Source of the DNA: UMGS1387 sp045539625
Lineage (GTDB): Bacteria > Bacillota > Clostridia > Oscillospirales > CAG-382
Assembly: GCA_045539625.1 (NCBI GenBank)
Contig: JAZQFS010000087.1
Span: forward strand, 1-51,088
Direction: 5' to 3'
Length of the DNA: 51,088 nucleotides
Below the pieces are notes generated by a model. That model saw only the letters and a list, made by a program, of their open reading frames with translations, had not been told where the DNA came from and searched no databases. The position numbers were made by a program, and so were the translations under genes. Shown in pieces: positions 17,231 to 25,166 of this stretch (positions are counted from its first letter, which is position 1; every line of letters starts with the position of its first letter).

Positions 17231-18763
17231 TTAATCAATTATGGCTGTAAGGTTGTCAAAGTTATGGACATATTCCGTGGAAAATGCTGTAATCAGCCTG
17301 TCTGCAGCATCGTTGAAGGCTTTTACGGCGGCATTTGAGAGTATCGTTTTGTATTCGGGGCTTTGAGAGATGGACGAGGGGGTTATTTCAAGCCTTTGAA
17401 TTATATGGTAGCCGTAGCTTGTTTTTACAACGCCGCTTGTCTGTCCTTCCTTAAGTGCAAAGGCTGCCTCTTCAAATTCCTTTACCATAGTGCCTTTTTT
17501 GAAAAAGTACCCGTAAGGACGGCTGTCCATTCCCGTGTCTTCGCCGAATTCTTTCTCAACAGCAGTAAAATCCTCACCTGAAATAAGCTTTGCTTCAATA
17601 TCCTTTATCAGCTCATAAGCGTTTTCGGTGTCATTTGAAATCAGTATGTGACGTGCACAGATGTACCCGTCGTCCTTTGCAAATTCGCTTGCCTTGTTTT
17701 CATCAATGTGCGAATAATAATGAGTAATTAATAACGGAATCAGCCTGTTTGTTACGGTAAGATGAGCAAAAACACTGTCGCTGAGCCTGTTGCTTTCAAG
17801 CACCGAGCGGTAGTCGGAGCCTGTATATCTTGCATATTTTGCATTGTAGTAGGTAACAAGCATGTCGCAAAGCTCGCTTCTTGGAATTTTCAATCCTGTG
17901 CTTTGTGCAAGTCGAATCATAGCTGTGTTTTCCGCCGCGGCATTTTTTATTTTGCTTTGTGAACCGTTGTTTGCATAGGAATAGTATCTGTAAAGAGCAC
18001 CGCTTATGTCGATGCCGTCAATATTCATAAGAAAAATTTTGTCAAGGGTGTCATCGGTTGTCTGATAAGAGAAAATTTTAAATACCGTGTCAATGTCATA
18101 GTGATTGAGCTGCGGTAAAAGCTCAAACTTAAGCCTGCTTTCGGGCAAGGCTATTCTTGACAGGATTGCGGCACTTCTTGCACGAGTCAGCGTGCTTGAC
18201 GGTAAAAAAGTGCCGTAGTCATCGTTTCCGCAAAGAATTCCTGCGTTGTAGAACATATAAACCGAAGGAGCAAAAACTGCATTTTTCGGAACGTCAAGTA
18301 TGTCTGTTACATTGTTGACAGCAGGAAAAAATTCGTCTGTCAGTGCTTTTGCAAAAAGAGTCACCGCCTCGTGGGATTCAATGTACCTGTTGTAGTCGGT
18401 AAACTGATTGTTGGTAATAATTCCTCTTTTAATGCAGAAGTCTGCATACTTTTCGTACCATACCGTGCTTTCTGCAATATCGGGAATTTCAACACCGCTG
18501 TAAATTGCATTAAGCCTTGCCGCAATTGTAATAGCCTGAGAAACCGACATTTCGCCGTCGGCGTCAAATTTGTCGTCCGATACTCCGTCCATAAGTCCGA
18601 GCTCGTAAACGTCCTTTACACTTTGAGCATACCACGCATCGGCAGGAATATCGGTAAAGGAATGTGAGTATGAAAGCTGTTTTTCAAAGTGCTGTGCAAA
18701 GGTAGACAGACTAAGCGAAAGAACAGCAGAAAGAATACATATGTAAAGCTTTGTGTGCTTCAT
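17231..18763 (-). CDS. SLH-anchored parvulin-type peptidyl-prolyl isomerase (PrsA-like)
   Basis: The 510-residue protein has a signal peptide (about 1-23) and three SLH segments, at about 34-92 (SFTDIPADAWYAQSVKDVY), 100-145 and 155-205. A helical linker follows (about 215-360). The parvulin/rotamase domain is at about 368-475, seen as ARHILISND, FTAVEKEFGEDTG, GYFFKKGTMVKEFEEAAFAL and SYGYHIIQRLE. PrsA-type foldases assist folding of secreted proteins outside the membrane. PrsA itself is lipid-anchored, while this one is anchored by SLH repeats. The ATG follows GGGAGGTG, with a good promoter upstream at 18790-18818. Confidence 0.88.
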   Translation of the reverse strand: MKHTKLYICILSAVLSLSLSTFAQHFEKQLSYSHSFTDIPADAWYAQSVKDVYELGLMDGVSDDKFDADGEMSVSQAITIAARLNAIYSGVEIPDIAESTVWYEKYADFCIKRGIITNNQFTDYNRYIESHEAVTLFAKALTDEFFPAVNNVTDILDVPKNAVFAPSVYMFYNAGILCGNDDYGTFLPSSTLTRARSAAILSRIALPESRLKFELLPQLNHYDIDTVFKIFSYQTTDDTLDKIFLMNIDGIDISGALYRYYSYANNGSQSKIKNAAAENTAMIRLAQSTGLKIPRSELCDMLVTYYNAKYARYTGSDYRSVLESNRLSDSVFAHLTVTNRLIPLLITHYYSHIDENKASEFAKDDGYICARHILISNDTENAYELIKDIEAKLISGEDFTAVEKEFGEDTGMDSRPYGYFFKKGTMVKEFEEAAFALKEGQTSGVVKTSYGYHIIQRLEITPSSISQSPEYKTILSNAAVKAFNDAADRLITAFSTEYVHNFDNLTAIID

Positions 18764-18789
18764 TTTGACACCTCCCGTATCTTGTTATT

Positions 18790-18818
18790 ATTATACTACA
18801 TAAAGAAAAGGTTTTCAA
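18790..18818 (-). promoter_or_regulatory. Promoter of the SLH-PPIase gene
   Basis: On the minus strand, TTGAAA (18818-18813) and TATAAT (18795-18790) are separated by 17 nt. This lies 26 nt upstream of the ATG at 18763. Confidence 0.8.
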
Positions 18819-18840
18819 TATTAATGTTGATAATAATAAA

Positions 18841-18880
18841 TAAAAAAACTGCCTTTACCCTCAGAAAGAGTAAAGACAGT
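18841..18880 (-). terminator. Terminator of the first binding-protein gene
   Basis: On the minus strand, ACTGTCTTTA (18880-18871) pairs with TAAAGGCAGT (18857-18848), with one G-U, followed by TTTTTTTATTT. Confidence 0.85.
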
Positions 18881-18897
18881 AATAATTTGTGCTTTAA

Positions 18898-20325
18898 TTA
18901 ACCAATCTTACCGTAAGACTTGTTGAATTCCTTAAGCTTCTGGAGAGCTGCGTTTTCGTTGGCAGCATAGTATGAAGAGAATTCACCGCCGGAGTAGAGA
19001 AGTTCACGTCCGCAGGACTGGAAGGTACCGCCTGAAACGTAACCAAGGTCGTAAATGATGGAGTCCTTAACGATGTCAATCATTTCTTCGGATTCTGCGT
19101 CACGTGAGAACTTTGTCTTAAGAGATACCTCGTAGAATGCGGGGATAACTTCCTTTGAACCGATAGCACAAAGAGCCTCGGCAATGTTACCGCTTCTGTT
19201 TTCGTCTTCAACAGTGATAGGCATAAGCATAAGAGATGCGTGACCGTTAACGATTGTAGCATATTCATCATCTTCTGTGAACTTTGGAAGAGGAAGAATA
19301 CCGAAGTCATCGCTCATGGCTCTCTTGCTCTTGGCTGAGCCCAGACCTGAGTCCTGGAAAAGTGCTCTGCCGCTGCTGAAAATATCTGAACCTGTATATG
19401 TAGCACCGTAACCGGAAGAAGGCTGTTCGGTTCTTACAAATACGTCATCGGAATCGATAAGGTCGAAATATTCGGTAAAGATGTCAACTGTCTTTGATGT
19501 GTTAAGTGTAAGCTGAGGAATACCCTTGGCATCCTTGTTGTAAATACGCTGACCGCCTGTGTAAATGATGGATATAGGCGACTGCCAGCAGGAGGAGTAG
19601 AAGCCGAACTGGTCGTCTTCGGGGTTCATAACACCGTCACCGTTGAGGTCCTTTGAGCCCTTCTTTACAAGCTTTGCAAACTCGTCAAAGGTCCACTCGC
19701 CGTCAAGTACCATTTCGTAAGGATACTCAAAACCAAGCTCGTCAAAAAGAGTCTTGTTGAAGAACAAGGTCATAGCGTAGTTAAGTCTGTGTGTGGAAAT
19801 ATCACCGTCAAGAACATAAAGATGACCGTTGATGTTACAGCTGTCTATAATGTCCTTAGCCCACCAGGGCTTGTCAAGGTGAAGAGTTTCAACCTCGTTG
19901 TAGTTGATAAGAGTGTTCTGGATTGCGTACTGGAAAGAAGAACGTGAGTGAGGGAAGATGAGGTCGTACTGGTCGTCACCTGCGAGAATACTGCTCAGCG
20001 CGTCAGTTTCGCTGCCGTTTGAGGAGCTTTCGGTTGCGGTGATTTCACAGTTGAGAAGAGCTTTTACGGTTTCGTTTCTCTTGAAAACGGCGTCATTGAT
20101 AATGTCACCTGTTTCTTCCTCAACGTACTGGTCGTTCATCATTGTCTTTCTTGTAAGGATACGGAAGTTGTAGCCTTCGTAGTCCTCAATAAGAAGATCC
20201 TGAATAAACTCATCTTCGGTATCAATGTTGATATTTACTTTTTCCTTTTTTTCTTTCTTGCAGGCTGCCGCTGTAAAAACGGTAATGGCTGCAAGTCCGA
20301 TGCAAGCAATAGTCTTGAGTTTCAA
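18898..20325 (-). CDS. Extracellular solute-binding lipoprotein, family 1 (copy A)
   Basis: The 475-residue lipoprotein has a signal ending in a TAAAC lipobox (Cys22), then a Lys/Glu-rich linker. The periplasmic-binding-protein fold is of the family used for oligosaccharide ABC import. Recognisable segments include the DGEWTFDEFAKLVKKG region (about 205-225), DLNGDGVMNPEDD, and a long C-terminal lobe. The start is TTG, supported by TAGGAGGG 7 nt upstream. It is closely similar along its full length to the next gene and is the same length. No permease or ATPase lies beside it, so the transporter partner must be elsewhere. The sugar bound is unknown. Confidence 0.88.
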   Translation of the reverse strand: MKLKTIACIGLAAITVFTAAACKKEKKEKVNINIDTEDEFIQDLLIEDYEGYNFRILTRKTMMNDQYVEEETGDIINDAVFKRNETVKALLNCEITATESSSNGSETDALSSILAGDDQYDLIFPHSRSSFQYAIQNTLINYNEVETLHLDKPWWAKDIIDSCNINGHLYVLDGDISTHRLNYAMTLFFNKTLFDELGFEYPYEMVLDGEWTFDEFAKLVKKGSKDLNGDGVMNPEDDQFGFYSSCWQSPISIIYTGGQRIYNKDAKGIPQLTLNTSKTVDIFTEYFDLIDSDDVFVRTEQPSSGYGATYTGSDIFSSGRALFQDSGLGSAKSKRAMSDDFGILPLPKFTEDDEYATIVNGHASLMLMPITVEDENRSGNIAEALCAIGSKEVIPAFYEVSLKTKFSRDAESEEMIDIVKDSIIYDLGYVSGGTFQSCGRELLYSGGEFSSYYAANENAALQKLKEFNKSYGKIG

Positions 20326-20456
20326 GATTATACCCTCCTAAAATATAATTTATGACCTTGTAATTATAAATTATAATTTTGAATTAGTATTGCATTTTCA
20401 GTAACAAAACTGGTTCTTATTGTAAAGTAATTGTTAATCATTTGGCAAATATGCAT

Positions 20457-20488
20457 AAAAAAGACACCGGCTTTTTGATGCCGGCGTC
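20457..20488 (-). terminator. Terminator of the second binding-protein gene
   Basis: On the minus strand, GACGCCGGC (20488-20480) pairs with GCCGGTGTC (20471-20463), with one G-U, followed by TTTTTT. It separates the two paralogous binding-protein genes into independent transcripts. Confidence 0.88.
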
Positions 20489-20521
20489 AAAATTAGTTGC
20501 TTTGGTTGTCCGATTGTTTAA

Positions 20522-21949
20522 TTAACCGATTTTACCGTAAGCCTTGTTGAACTCCTTAAGCTTTGTAAGAGCAAGAGTTTCGTTGGCAGCGTATGTAGAG
20601 GAGAATTCGCCGCCTGAATGAGCAAGGTCGTAACCGATGGACTGGAATGTACCGCCTGCAACATAACCAAGGTCATACATAATGGAATCCTTGATAATGT
20701 CAATCATCTGCTCGGACTCGGCGTCACGGGAGAACTTGGTCTTAAGTGACACTTCGTAGAAGGCAGGAATAACTTCCTTTGAGCCTACTGCGCAAAGAGC
20801 TTCCATAATGTTACCTGTTCTGTTTTCGTCTTCAACGGTGATAGGCATAAGAACAAGGCTGGCGTGTCCGTTAACAACGGTAGCGTATTCGTCTTCTTCT
20901 GTAAACTTAGGAGTAGGAATGATACCGAAGTCGTCTGCCATAGCTCTGAAGGACTGAGCGGAAGAAAGGCCTGCGTCGTGGAACAGAGCACGTCCGTTGG
21001 TAAAGAGTGCAGGACCTGTATATTTTACGCAAACACCGCCTGAATAGCCCTGAGTCGTAAGGAGAACGTCGTCGGAGTCTACAAGATCGAAGTATTCGTT
21101 AAAGAAGTCAACTGTCTTTGCACTGTTGAGAGTAAGCTGGGGGATACCTCTTGCGTCCTTGTCATAAATACGCTGACCTGTGGTGTAGAGGAATGAGATG
21201 GGGCTCTGCCAGTCACTTGTAGCAAAACCGTATCTGTCGTCTTCGGGCTTGATAACACCGTCACCGTTAAGGTCCTTTGTACCCTTCTTTACAAGCTTTG
21301 CAAATTCGTCAAAGGTCCATTCGCCGTCAAGTACAAGCTCATAGGGATACTCAAAGCCGAGCTCGTCAAAGAGTGTCTTGTTGAAGTAAAGGCACATAGC
21401 ACTTCCCAGACCGCTTGTCTGAATGTCGCCGTCAAGTACATAAAGATGACCGTTTACATTACAGCTGTCAACGATGTCATGGAACCACCAGGGCTTGTCA
21501 AGGTGAATGGTATCAACCTCGTTGTAGTTAATAAGAGTGTTCTGAATGGCATACGAGAAAGATGTACGTGAGTGAGAAAGAATCATATCGTACTGGTCGT
21601 CACCTGCAAGAATACTGCTCATAGCATCTGTTTCGGCACCGCTCGAAGAGGATTCGGTTGATGAGATTTCGATGTTGAGAAGCTGCTTTACGGTTTCGTT
21701 TCTCTTGAAAACGGCATCGTCGATAATGTCACCCGTTTCTTCTTCAACAAGCTGCTGCTTGAGGTAACCCTTACGGTTGAGGATACGGAAGTTGTAGCCC
21801 TCGTAGTCTTCAATAAGAATGTCTTTTAAGAATTCGTCTTCTTCGTCAATAATGATGTCTGTGCGTTCGTTTTCTTCTTCCCTACAGGCTGTAGACGAGA
21901 ACACAATGCAAACAGCAAGCAAAGCAAAAAGCAATGATTTAATTTTCAT
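20522..21949 (-). CDS. Extracellular solute-binding lipoprotein, family 1 (copy B)
   Basis: The 475-residue protein has a signal peptide with an SSTAC lipobox (Cys22) and the same architecture as copy A. Long identical blocks include IEDYEGYNFRIL, VFKRNETVK, SSILAGDDQYD and SLKTKFSRDAESE. Differences cluster at the mature N terminus and around residues 260-310, where ligand-contact loops would lie. Like copy A, it lacks neighbouring permease genes. It starts at an ATG behind AAAGGAG and has its own strong promoter, while copy A starts at TTG. The pair is a recent tandem duplication whose members are separately controlled. Confidence 0.88.
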   Translation of the reverse strand: MKIKSLLFALLAVCIVFSSTACREEENERTDIIIDEEDEFLKDILIEDYEGYNFRILNRKGYLKQQLVEEETGDIIDDAVFKRNETVKQLLNIEISSTESSSSGAETDAMSSILAGDDQYDMILSHSRTSFSYAIQNTLINYNEVDTIHLDKPWWFHDIVDSCNVNGHLYVLDGDIQTSGLGSAMCLYFNKTLFDELGFEYPYELVLDGEWTFDEFAKLVKKGTKDLNGDGVIKPEDDRYGFATSDWQSPISFLYTTGQRIYDKDARGIPQLTLNSAKTVDFFNEYFDLVDSDDVLLTTQGYSGGVCVKYTGPALFTNGRALFHDAGLSSAQSFRAMADDFGIIPTPKFTEEDEYATVVNGHASLVLMPITVEDENRTGNIMEALCAVGSKEVIPAFYEVSLKTKFSRDAESEQMIDIIKDSIMYDLGYVAGGTFQSIGYDLAHSGGEFSSTYAANETLALTKLKEFNKAYGKIG

Positions 21950-21980
21950 TTAATTTTCTCCTTTACAGAAATTATGTATC

Positions 21981-22009
21981 ATTTTAACATAAATTGAGTA
22001 AATTGTCAA
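21981..22009 (-). promoter_or_regulatory. Promoter of binding-protein copy B
   Basis: On the minus strand, TTGACA (22009-22004) and TAAAAT (21986-21981) are separated by 17 nt. This lies 31 nt before the ATG. Confidence 0.85.
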
Positions 22010-22096
22010 CCAATACATTGGCTTTTTTCGAAAAAAGAGACGATGTTTACAAAATAATGCACTAAAATTAAATATTAATCAATCGGGTATTACGGC

Positions 22097-22128
22097 AAAA
22101 AAAGAACTGCTTACGATGAAGCAGTTCT
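22097..22128 (-). terminator. Terminator of the HPr-like gene
   Basis: On the minus strand, AGAACTGCTT (22128-22119) pairs with AAGCAGTTCT (22112-22103), followed by TTTTTT. It lies about 20 nt past the stop codon. Confidence 0.9.
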
Positions 22129-22149
22129 GACTTTCCAATGTTTTTAAGC

Positions 22150-22380
22150 TTATTCAACAACGTACATCTCAACGGATTTGATAAAGGCGTCAGCATTGTC
22201 GGAGTGTACCGTAACCTCAATGGGACTCATAAGATCAAGGCTGAAAATACCCATGATAGACTTTGCGTCAACAACGTATCTTCCGCTTTTAAGGTCGATT
22301 TCGCCGTCAAACATGGTGGCTGCCGTTACAAACTTTTTGACTTCTTCGATTGTGGAAAGTTTTACGTTAAATGTTTTCAT
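22150..22380 (-). CDS. HPr-like protein lacking the phosphorylated histidine
   Basis: The 76-residue protein has the HPr fold pattern and the conserved KSIMGIFSL segment, in which Ser41 matches regulatory Ser46 of HPr. The active-site HARPA motif is replaced by a Thr-Ile-Glu-Glu-Val stretch near residues 10-14, with no histidine. It therefore cannot accept phosphate from enzyme I. By analogy with the B. subtilis paralogue Crh, a regulatory role through Ser phosphorylation is possible; this is inference. The ATG at 22380 follows AAGGAGG. It has its own TTGACT-17-TATAAT promoter and terminator and is divergent from pfkA. Confidence 0.85.
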   Translation of the reverse strand: MKTFNVKLSTIEEVKKFVTAATMFDGEIDLKSGRYVVDAKSIMGIFSLDLMSPIEVTVHSDNADAFIKSVEMYVVE

Positions 22381-22410
22381 ATTTATTTCCTCCTTAAATA
22401 TTATGTAATA

Positions 22411-22439
22411 ATTATACATTGCAGACAGAGAAAAGTCAA
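22411..22439 (-). promoter_or_regulatory. Promoter of the HPr-like gene
   Basis: On the minus strand, TTGACT (22439-22434) and TATAAT (22416-22411) are separated by 17 nt, 30 nt before the ATG. The divergent pfkA promoter in 22440-22620 is less clear: TTTACA at 22531 and TATAAT at 22557 are 20 nt apart. Confidence 0.85.
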
Positions 22440-22630
22440 TTTGTTTTTTGTACAATGTTTGCAATGAATTGTGGCGTTTTTTGTGCAAAAAACCGTATTG
22501 TTAAAATTGTAACATTATTTTTTCATTGTGTTTACAGATTTTGGGAAAATTAGTTTTATAATATACAATAGCGGTCTATAGTTAAGCCGTTAAACAAATT
22601 GCAAAATTATATTAAAAAGAGGGATAGATT

Positions 22631-23698
22631 ATGGCAAAAGAATTTAAGAGAATCGGCGTTCTCACAAGCGGCGGCGATGCACCCGGTATGAATGCGGCAA
22701 TCAGAAGCATTGTAAGAAGCGCAATTTCAAGAGGCATTGAAGTTATGGGTATTTACTGCGGCTATAAGGGTCTTCTTGAAAACGATATGAAGCTTATGGG
22801 AGCAAGAGATGTCTCCAATATTATTAACCACGGCGGTACAATGCTTTATTCTGACAGATGCAATAAGTTCAGATATGAGGAAGGTATCAGAGAAGCTGTT
22901 GAAAACTGTAAGAAAAACGGCATAGACGGTATCGTTACTCTCGGCGGCGACGGCACCTTCAGAGGAGCTACCGACCTTTCAAGACACGGTATTCCCTGTA
23001 TCGGTGTGCCTTGTACAATTGATAACGATATTTCCGCTTCCGACTATACAATCGGCTATGATACGGCAAAGAATACCGTTGTTGAAATGGTAGACAGACT
23101 GCGTGATACATGTGAATCCCACGCAAGATGCAATGTAGTTGAAGTAATGGGAAGAAATGCAGGCTATATTGCAATTGACTGCGGTATTGCTGTGGGTGCA
23201 ACAGGCGTGGCTATTCCCGAAATGCCTTTTGATAAGGATGCGCTTATTGAAAAAATCATAAAGCTTTCTCACGAAGGCAAGAGAAACTTTATAATCATTG
23301 TATCCGAAGGTATGGGCAAGACTTTTGCTGCCGACCTTGTTTCGGAAATTGAAGAAAAGACCAAGATTGAAACAAGACTTGCAGTTCTCGGACACGTTCA
23401 GCGCGGCGGTGCACCTACATGCGAAGACAGACTTGTTGCTTCAAGAATGGGCGATAAGGCAGTAGATATTCTTCTTGAAGGCAAATATAATCAGGTTGTT
23501 TGCTATTCCAATGGCGAAATATGCGTTGAAGATATGGAATATGCATTCACACTTGACAGAATTGTAAAGAAGAAGGCAACAGAAGAAGAGCTTGCAAAGC
23601 TTGAACCTGCTGTCAAGGCAGAAATGCTTGCACGTGCTGAGGCTCTTCATAAGCACTTTGCAGACCTTTATGACCTTTCACAGTGCATTTCCATTTAA
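22631..23698 (+). CDS. pfkA: 6-phosphofructokinase
   Basis: This enzyme phosphorylates fructose 6-phosphate to the 1,6-bisphosphate, the committed step of glycolysis. The 355-residue protein has GVLTSGGDAPGMN at 9-21, GGDGT at 105-109 and TIDND at 129-133 with the catalytic Asp. MGRNAGY and GHVQRGG follow downstream. GGDG at the first specificity position is typical of ATP-dependent enzymes, whereas PPi enzymes have GGDD. At the second position the usual Gly (ATP type) or Lys (PPi type) before TIDND is Cys128. It is about 35 residues longer than the short E. coli type, mainly at the C terminus. GAGGG precedes the ATG. Confidence 0.93.
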   Translation: MAKEFKRIGVLTSGGDAPGMNAAIRSIVRSAISRGIEVMGIYCGYKGLLENDMKLMGARDVSNIINHGGTMLYSDRCNKFRYEEGIREAVENCKKNGIDGIVTLGGDGTFRGATDLSRHGIPCIGVPCTIDNDISASDYTIGYDTAKNTVVEMVDRLRDTCESHARCNVVEVMGRNAGYIAIDCGIAVGATGVAIPEMPFDKDALIEKIIKLSHEGKRNFIIIVSEGMGKTFAADLVSEIEEKTKIETRLAVLGHVQRGGAPTCEDRLVASRMGDKAVDILLEGKYNQVVCYSNGEICVEDMEYAFTLDRIVKKKATEEELAKLEPAVKAEMLARAEALHKHFADLYDLSQCISI

Positions 23699-23709
23699 TA
23701 AAAAAACAG

Positions 23710-23738
23710 TTGACAACACAGTAAAATAATGTTATAAT
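23710..23738 (+). promoter_or_regulatory. Perfect consensus promoter of the 36-residue peptide gene
   Basis: TTGACA (23710-23715) and TATAAT (23733-23738) are separated by exactly 17 nt. This lies 45 nt upstream of the peptide start and 12 nt after the pfkA stop codon. Confidence 0.92.
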
Positions 23739-23783
23739 CAACGCATAGGGGAGTTTTTTTAACGAATAGGAAAGGTTAAGAAT

Positions 23784-23894
23784 ATGAAAAAGAACTACAC
23801 AGCACCCGAAATTGAAGCAGTAAAGCTTGCAAAAGAAGATATTCTTAACGGCAGTGACGTACTCATTAACGGTGAGGATCTGTTTAAGGAATAA
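23784..23894 (+). CDS. 36-residue peptide, function unknown
   Basis: The ORF has 36 codons plus stop and starts at an ATG with AGGAAAGG upstream. The product begins MKKNYTAPEIEAVKL, followed by an acidic stretch and a Ser-Asp-Val-Leu-Ile-Asn-Gly core. It has no signal peptide and no cysteine. The opening (basic residues, an aromatic, Pro-Glu, then Glu/Val/Leu and a 'KEDI' box) resembles many short unstudied clostridial peptides, some of which look like precursor or signalling peptides. No maturase, transporter or receptor gene is adjacent. A perfect promoter and a strong terminator make it a monocistronic, probably well-expressed unit. Confidence 0.75.
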   Translation: MKKNYTAPEIEAVKLAKEDILNGSDVLINGEDLFKE

Positions 23895-23918
23895 TGCCTG
23901 CTCGGCAGAATAATAGAG

Positions 23919-23943
23919 TCCCGTCTTATGACGGGATTTTTTT
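23919..23943 (+). terminator. Terminator of the peptide gene
   Basis: TCCCGTC (23919-23925) pairs with GACGGGA (23930-23936) around TTAT, followed by TTTTTTT. It lies 24 nt past the stop codon. Confidence 0.92.
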
Positions 23944-23988
23944 ATTTTTAAATATAAACAGAAAAATAAAAGAATTCATAAAATTGTC

Positions 23989-24017
23989 TTTACTTTTTCG
24001 CTTTAAATTGATATAAT
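23989..24017 (+). promoter_or_regulatory. Promoter of the yerC-to-mutS gene run
   Basis: TTTACT (23989-23994) and TATAAT (24012-24017) are separated by 17 nt. The leader contains a small TACCGC-AAA-GCGGTA hairpin at 24060-24074, directly before the AAAGGTG ribosome site. Confidence 0.7.
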
Positions 24018-24088
24018 AATAAAGTATATGTGGTAATGTGCCCAAAAATACATAGAAAGTACCGCAAAGCGGTAAAGGTGATGACAAA

Positions 24089-24382
24089 ATGAATGAAAAA
24101 CTGAAAAGCCCGATGGTAAATAATCTTTTTAAGGCAGTGCTTTCACTTGAAACAATTGAGGAGTGCTATGATCTTTTTGAGGACCTTTGTACAGCCTCGG
24201 AAATCAAGGAAATGGCAAAGAGAATTGCGGCGGCTCATATGCTGTCAGAAGGCAAGAAGTATACTGAGATTGCCGATAACACAGGTCTTTCCACCGCAAC
24301 CATAAGCCGTGTAAACAGAGCACTTAAATACGGAAGTGACGGCTATACCAGAGCATTGGCAAAAATAGATTATGAAGAATGA
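24089..24382 (+). CDS. TrpR-related DNA-binding protein, YerC/YecD family
   Basis: The 97-residue protein is nearly all helical, with a TrpR-like helix-turn-helix at about 55-85 (KKYTEIADNTGLSTATISRVNRAL). The N-terminal part (SLETIEECYDLFEDL) matches the YerC/YecD group of Firmicutes, related to TrpR but not shown to bind tryptophan. A DNA-binding regulatory role is inferred from the fold. AAAGGTGA lies ahead of the ATG. The stop codon overlaps the next gene by 11 nt, implying coupled translation. Confidence 0.85.
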   Translation: MNEKLKSPMVNNLFKAVLSLETIEECYDLFEDLCTASEIKEMAKRIAAAHMLSEGKKYTEIADNTGLSTATISRVNRALKYGSDGYTRALAKIDYEE

Positions 24383-25145
24383 GGCTTACGGAAAAACCTT
24401 TGCCGAGGTTTATGATGCGCTGAATCGGGACGTAGATACCGAAGGCTTTGCTGACTTTGCCCAAAAATGCTTTGAAAAGTATGCCGATGTTGCCGTAAAG
24501 CATGTGTGCGAGATTGCCTGCGGAACGGGAAGCGTGGCAATTGCTCTTGAAAAGAAGGGCTATAAGGTTACGGCAAGCGACCTGTCTGAGGATATGCTGG
24601 CTGTAGCTGACAGTAAGGCATACGAGGCAAAGTGTAAAAATGTTATTTTTACAAAGCAGGATATGAGAAGCTTTACTGCCTCCAATAAGGCGGGAGCTGT
24701 AATATGCTTTCTTGACAGCATAAACTGCCTGCTTAATCCAAAGGATGTTAAAAGCTGTTTTGAGTGTGCGTATAATATTCTTGTGGACGGCGGAGTGTTT
24801 GTCTTTGATATCAATACAAAGTATAAGTTTGAAAACGTCTACGGTGATAATGCCTATGTTCTTGAGGATGACGGCATAATGTGTGCATGGCAGAATTTCT
24901 ATGATGAACAAAAGAAAATCTGCGACTTTTACTTAACCTTCTTCACCGAAAATGAAGACGGATTGTATCAGCGGCAGGACGAAACGGTAAGCGAAAGAAT
25001 GTATACCGTAAAGAATATTACCTCGTACCTTAAAGATACGGGCTTTGATGAAGTGATAGCCGTATCGGATTTTGACTTTACGCCTGCCAATGAGCTGACA
25101 GATGAAAGAATATTCTTTGCGGCAATTAAAAACAAAAAAGATTGA
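24372..25145 (+). CDS. Class I SAM-dependent methyltransferase
   Basis: The 257-residue protein has the SAM-binding motif I CEIACGTGSVAIALEKKG near residue 40, an acidic Asp after the second strand (TASDLSEDM), and the motif IV region ICFLDSINCLL near residue 115. The fold is that of a small-molecule or generic methyltransferase, and the substrate cannot be told from sequence. The start overlaps the yerC-like stop. Relatives often sit beside hslO or other housekeeping genes in Clostridia. Confidence 0.85.
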   Translation: MKNEAYGKTFAEVYDALNRDVDTEGFADFAQKCFEKYADVAVKHVCEIACGTGSVAIALEKKGYKVTASDLSEDMLAVADSKAYEAKCKNVIFTKQDMRSFTASNKAGAVICFLDSINCLLNPKDVKSCFECAYNILVDGGVFVFDINTKYKFENVYGDNAYVLEDDGIMCAWQNFYDEQKKICDFYLTFFTENEDGLYQRQDETVSERMYTVKNITSYLKDTGFDEVIAVSDFDFTPANELTDERIFFAAIKNKKD

Positions 25146-25166
25146 TTATCGGAGAAAAAACAAAAG

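Noticed and set aside
22631..23698. Pyrophosphate-dependent phosphofructokinase
   Set aside because: GGDG rather than GGDD at the first specificity site, and no Lys before TIDND.
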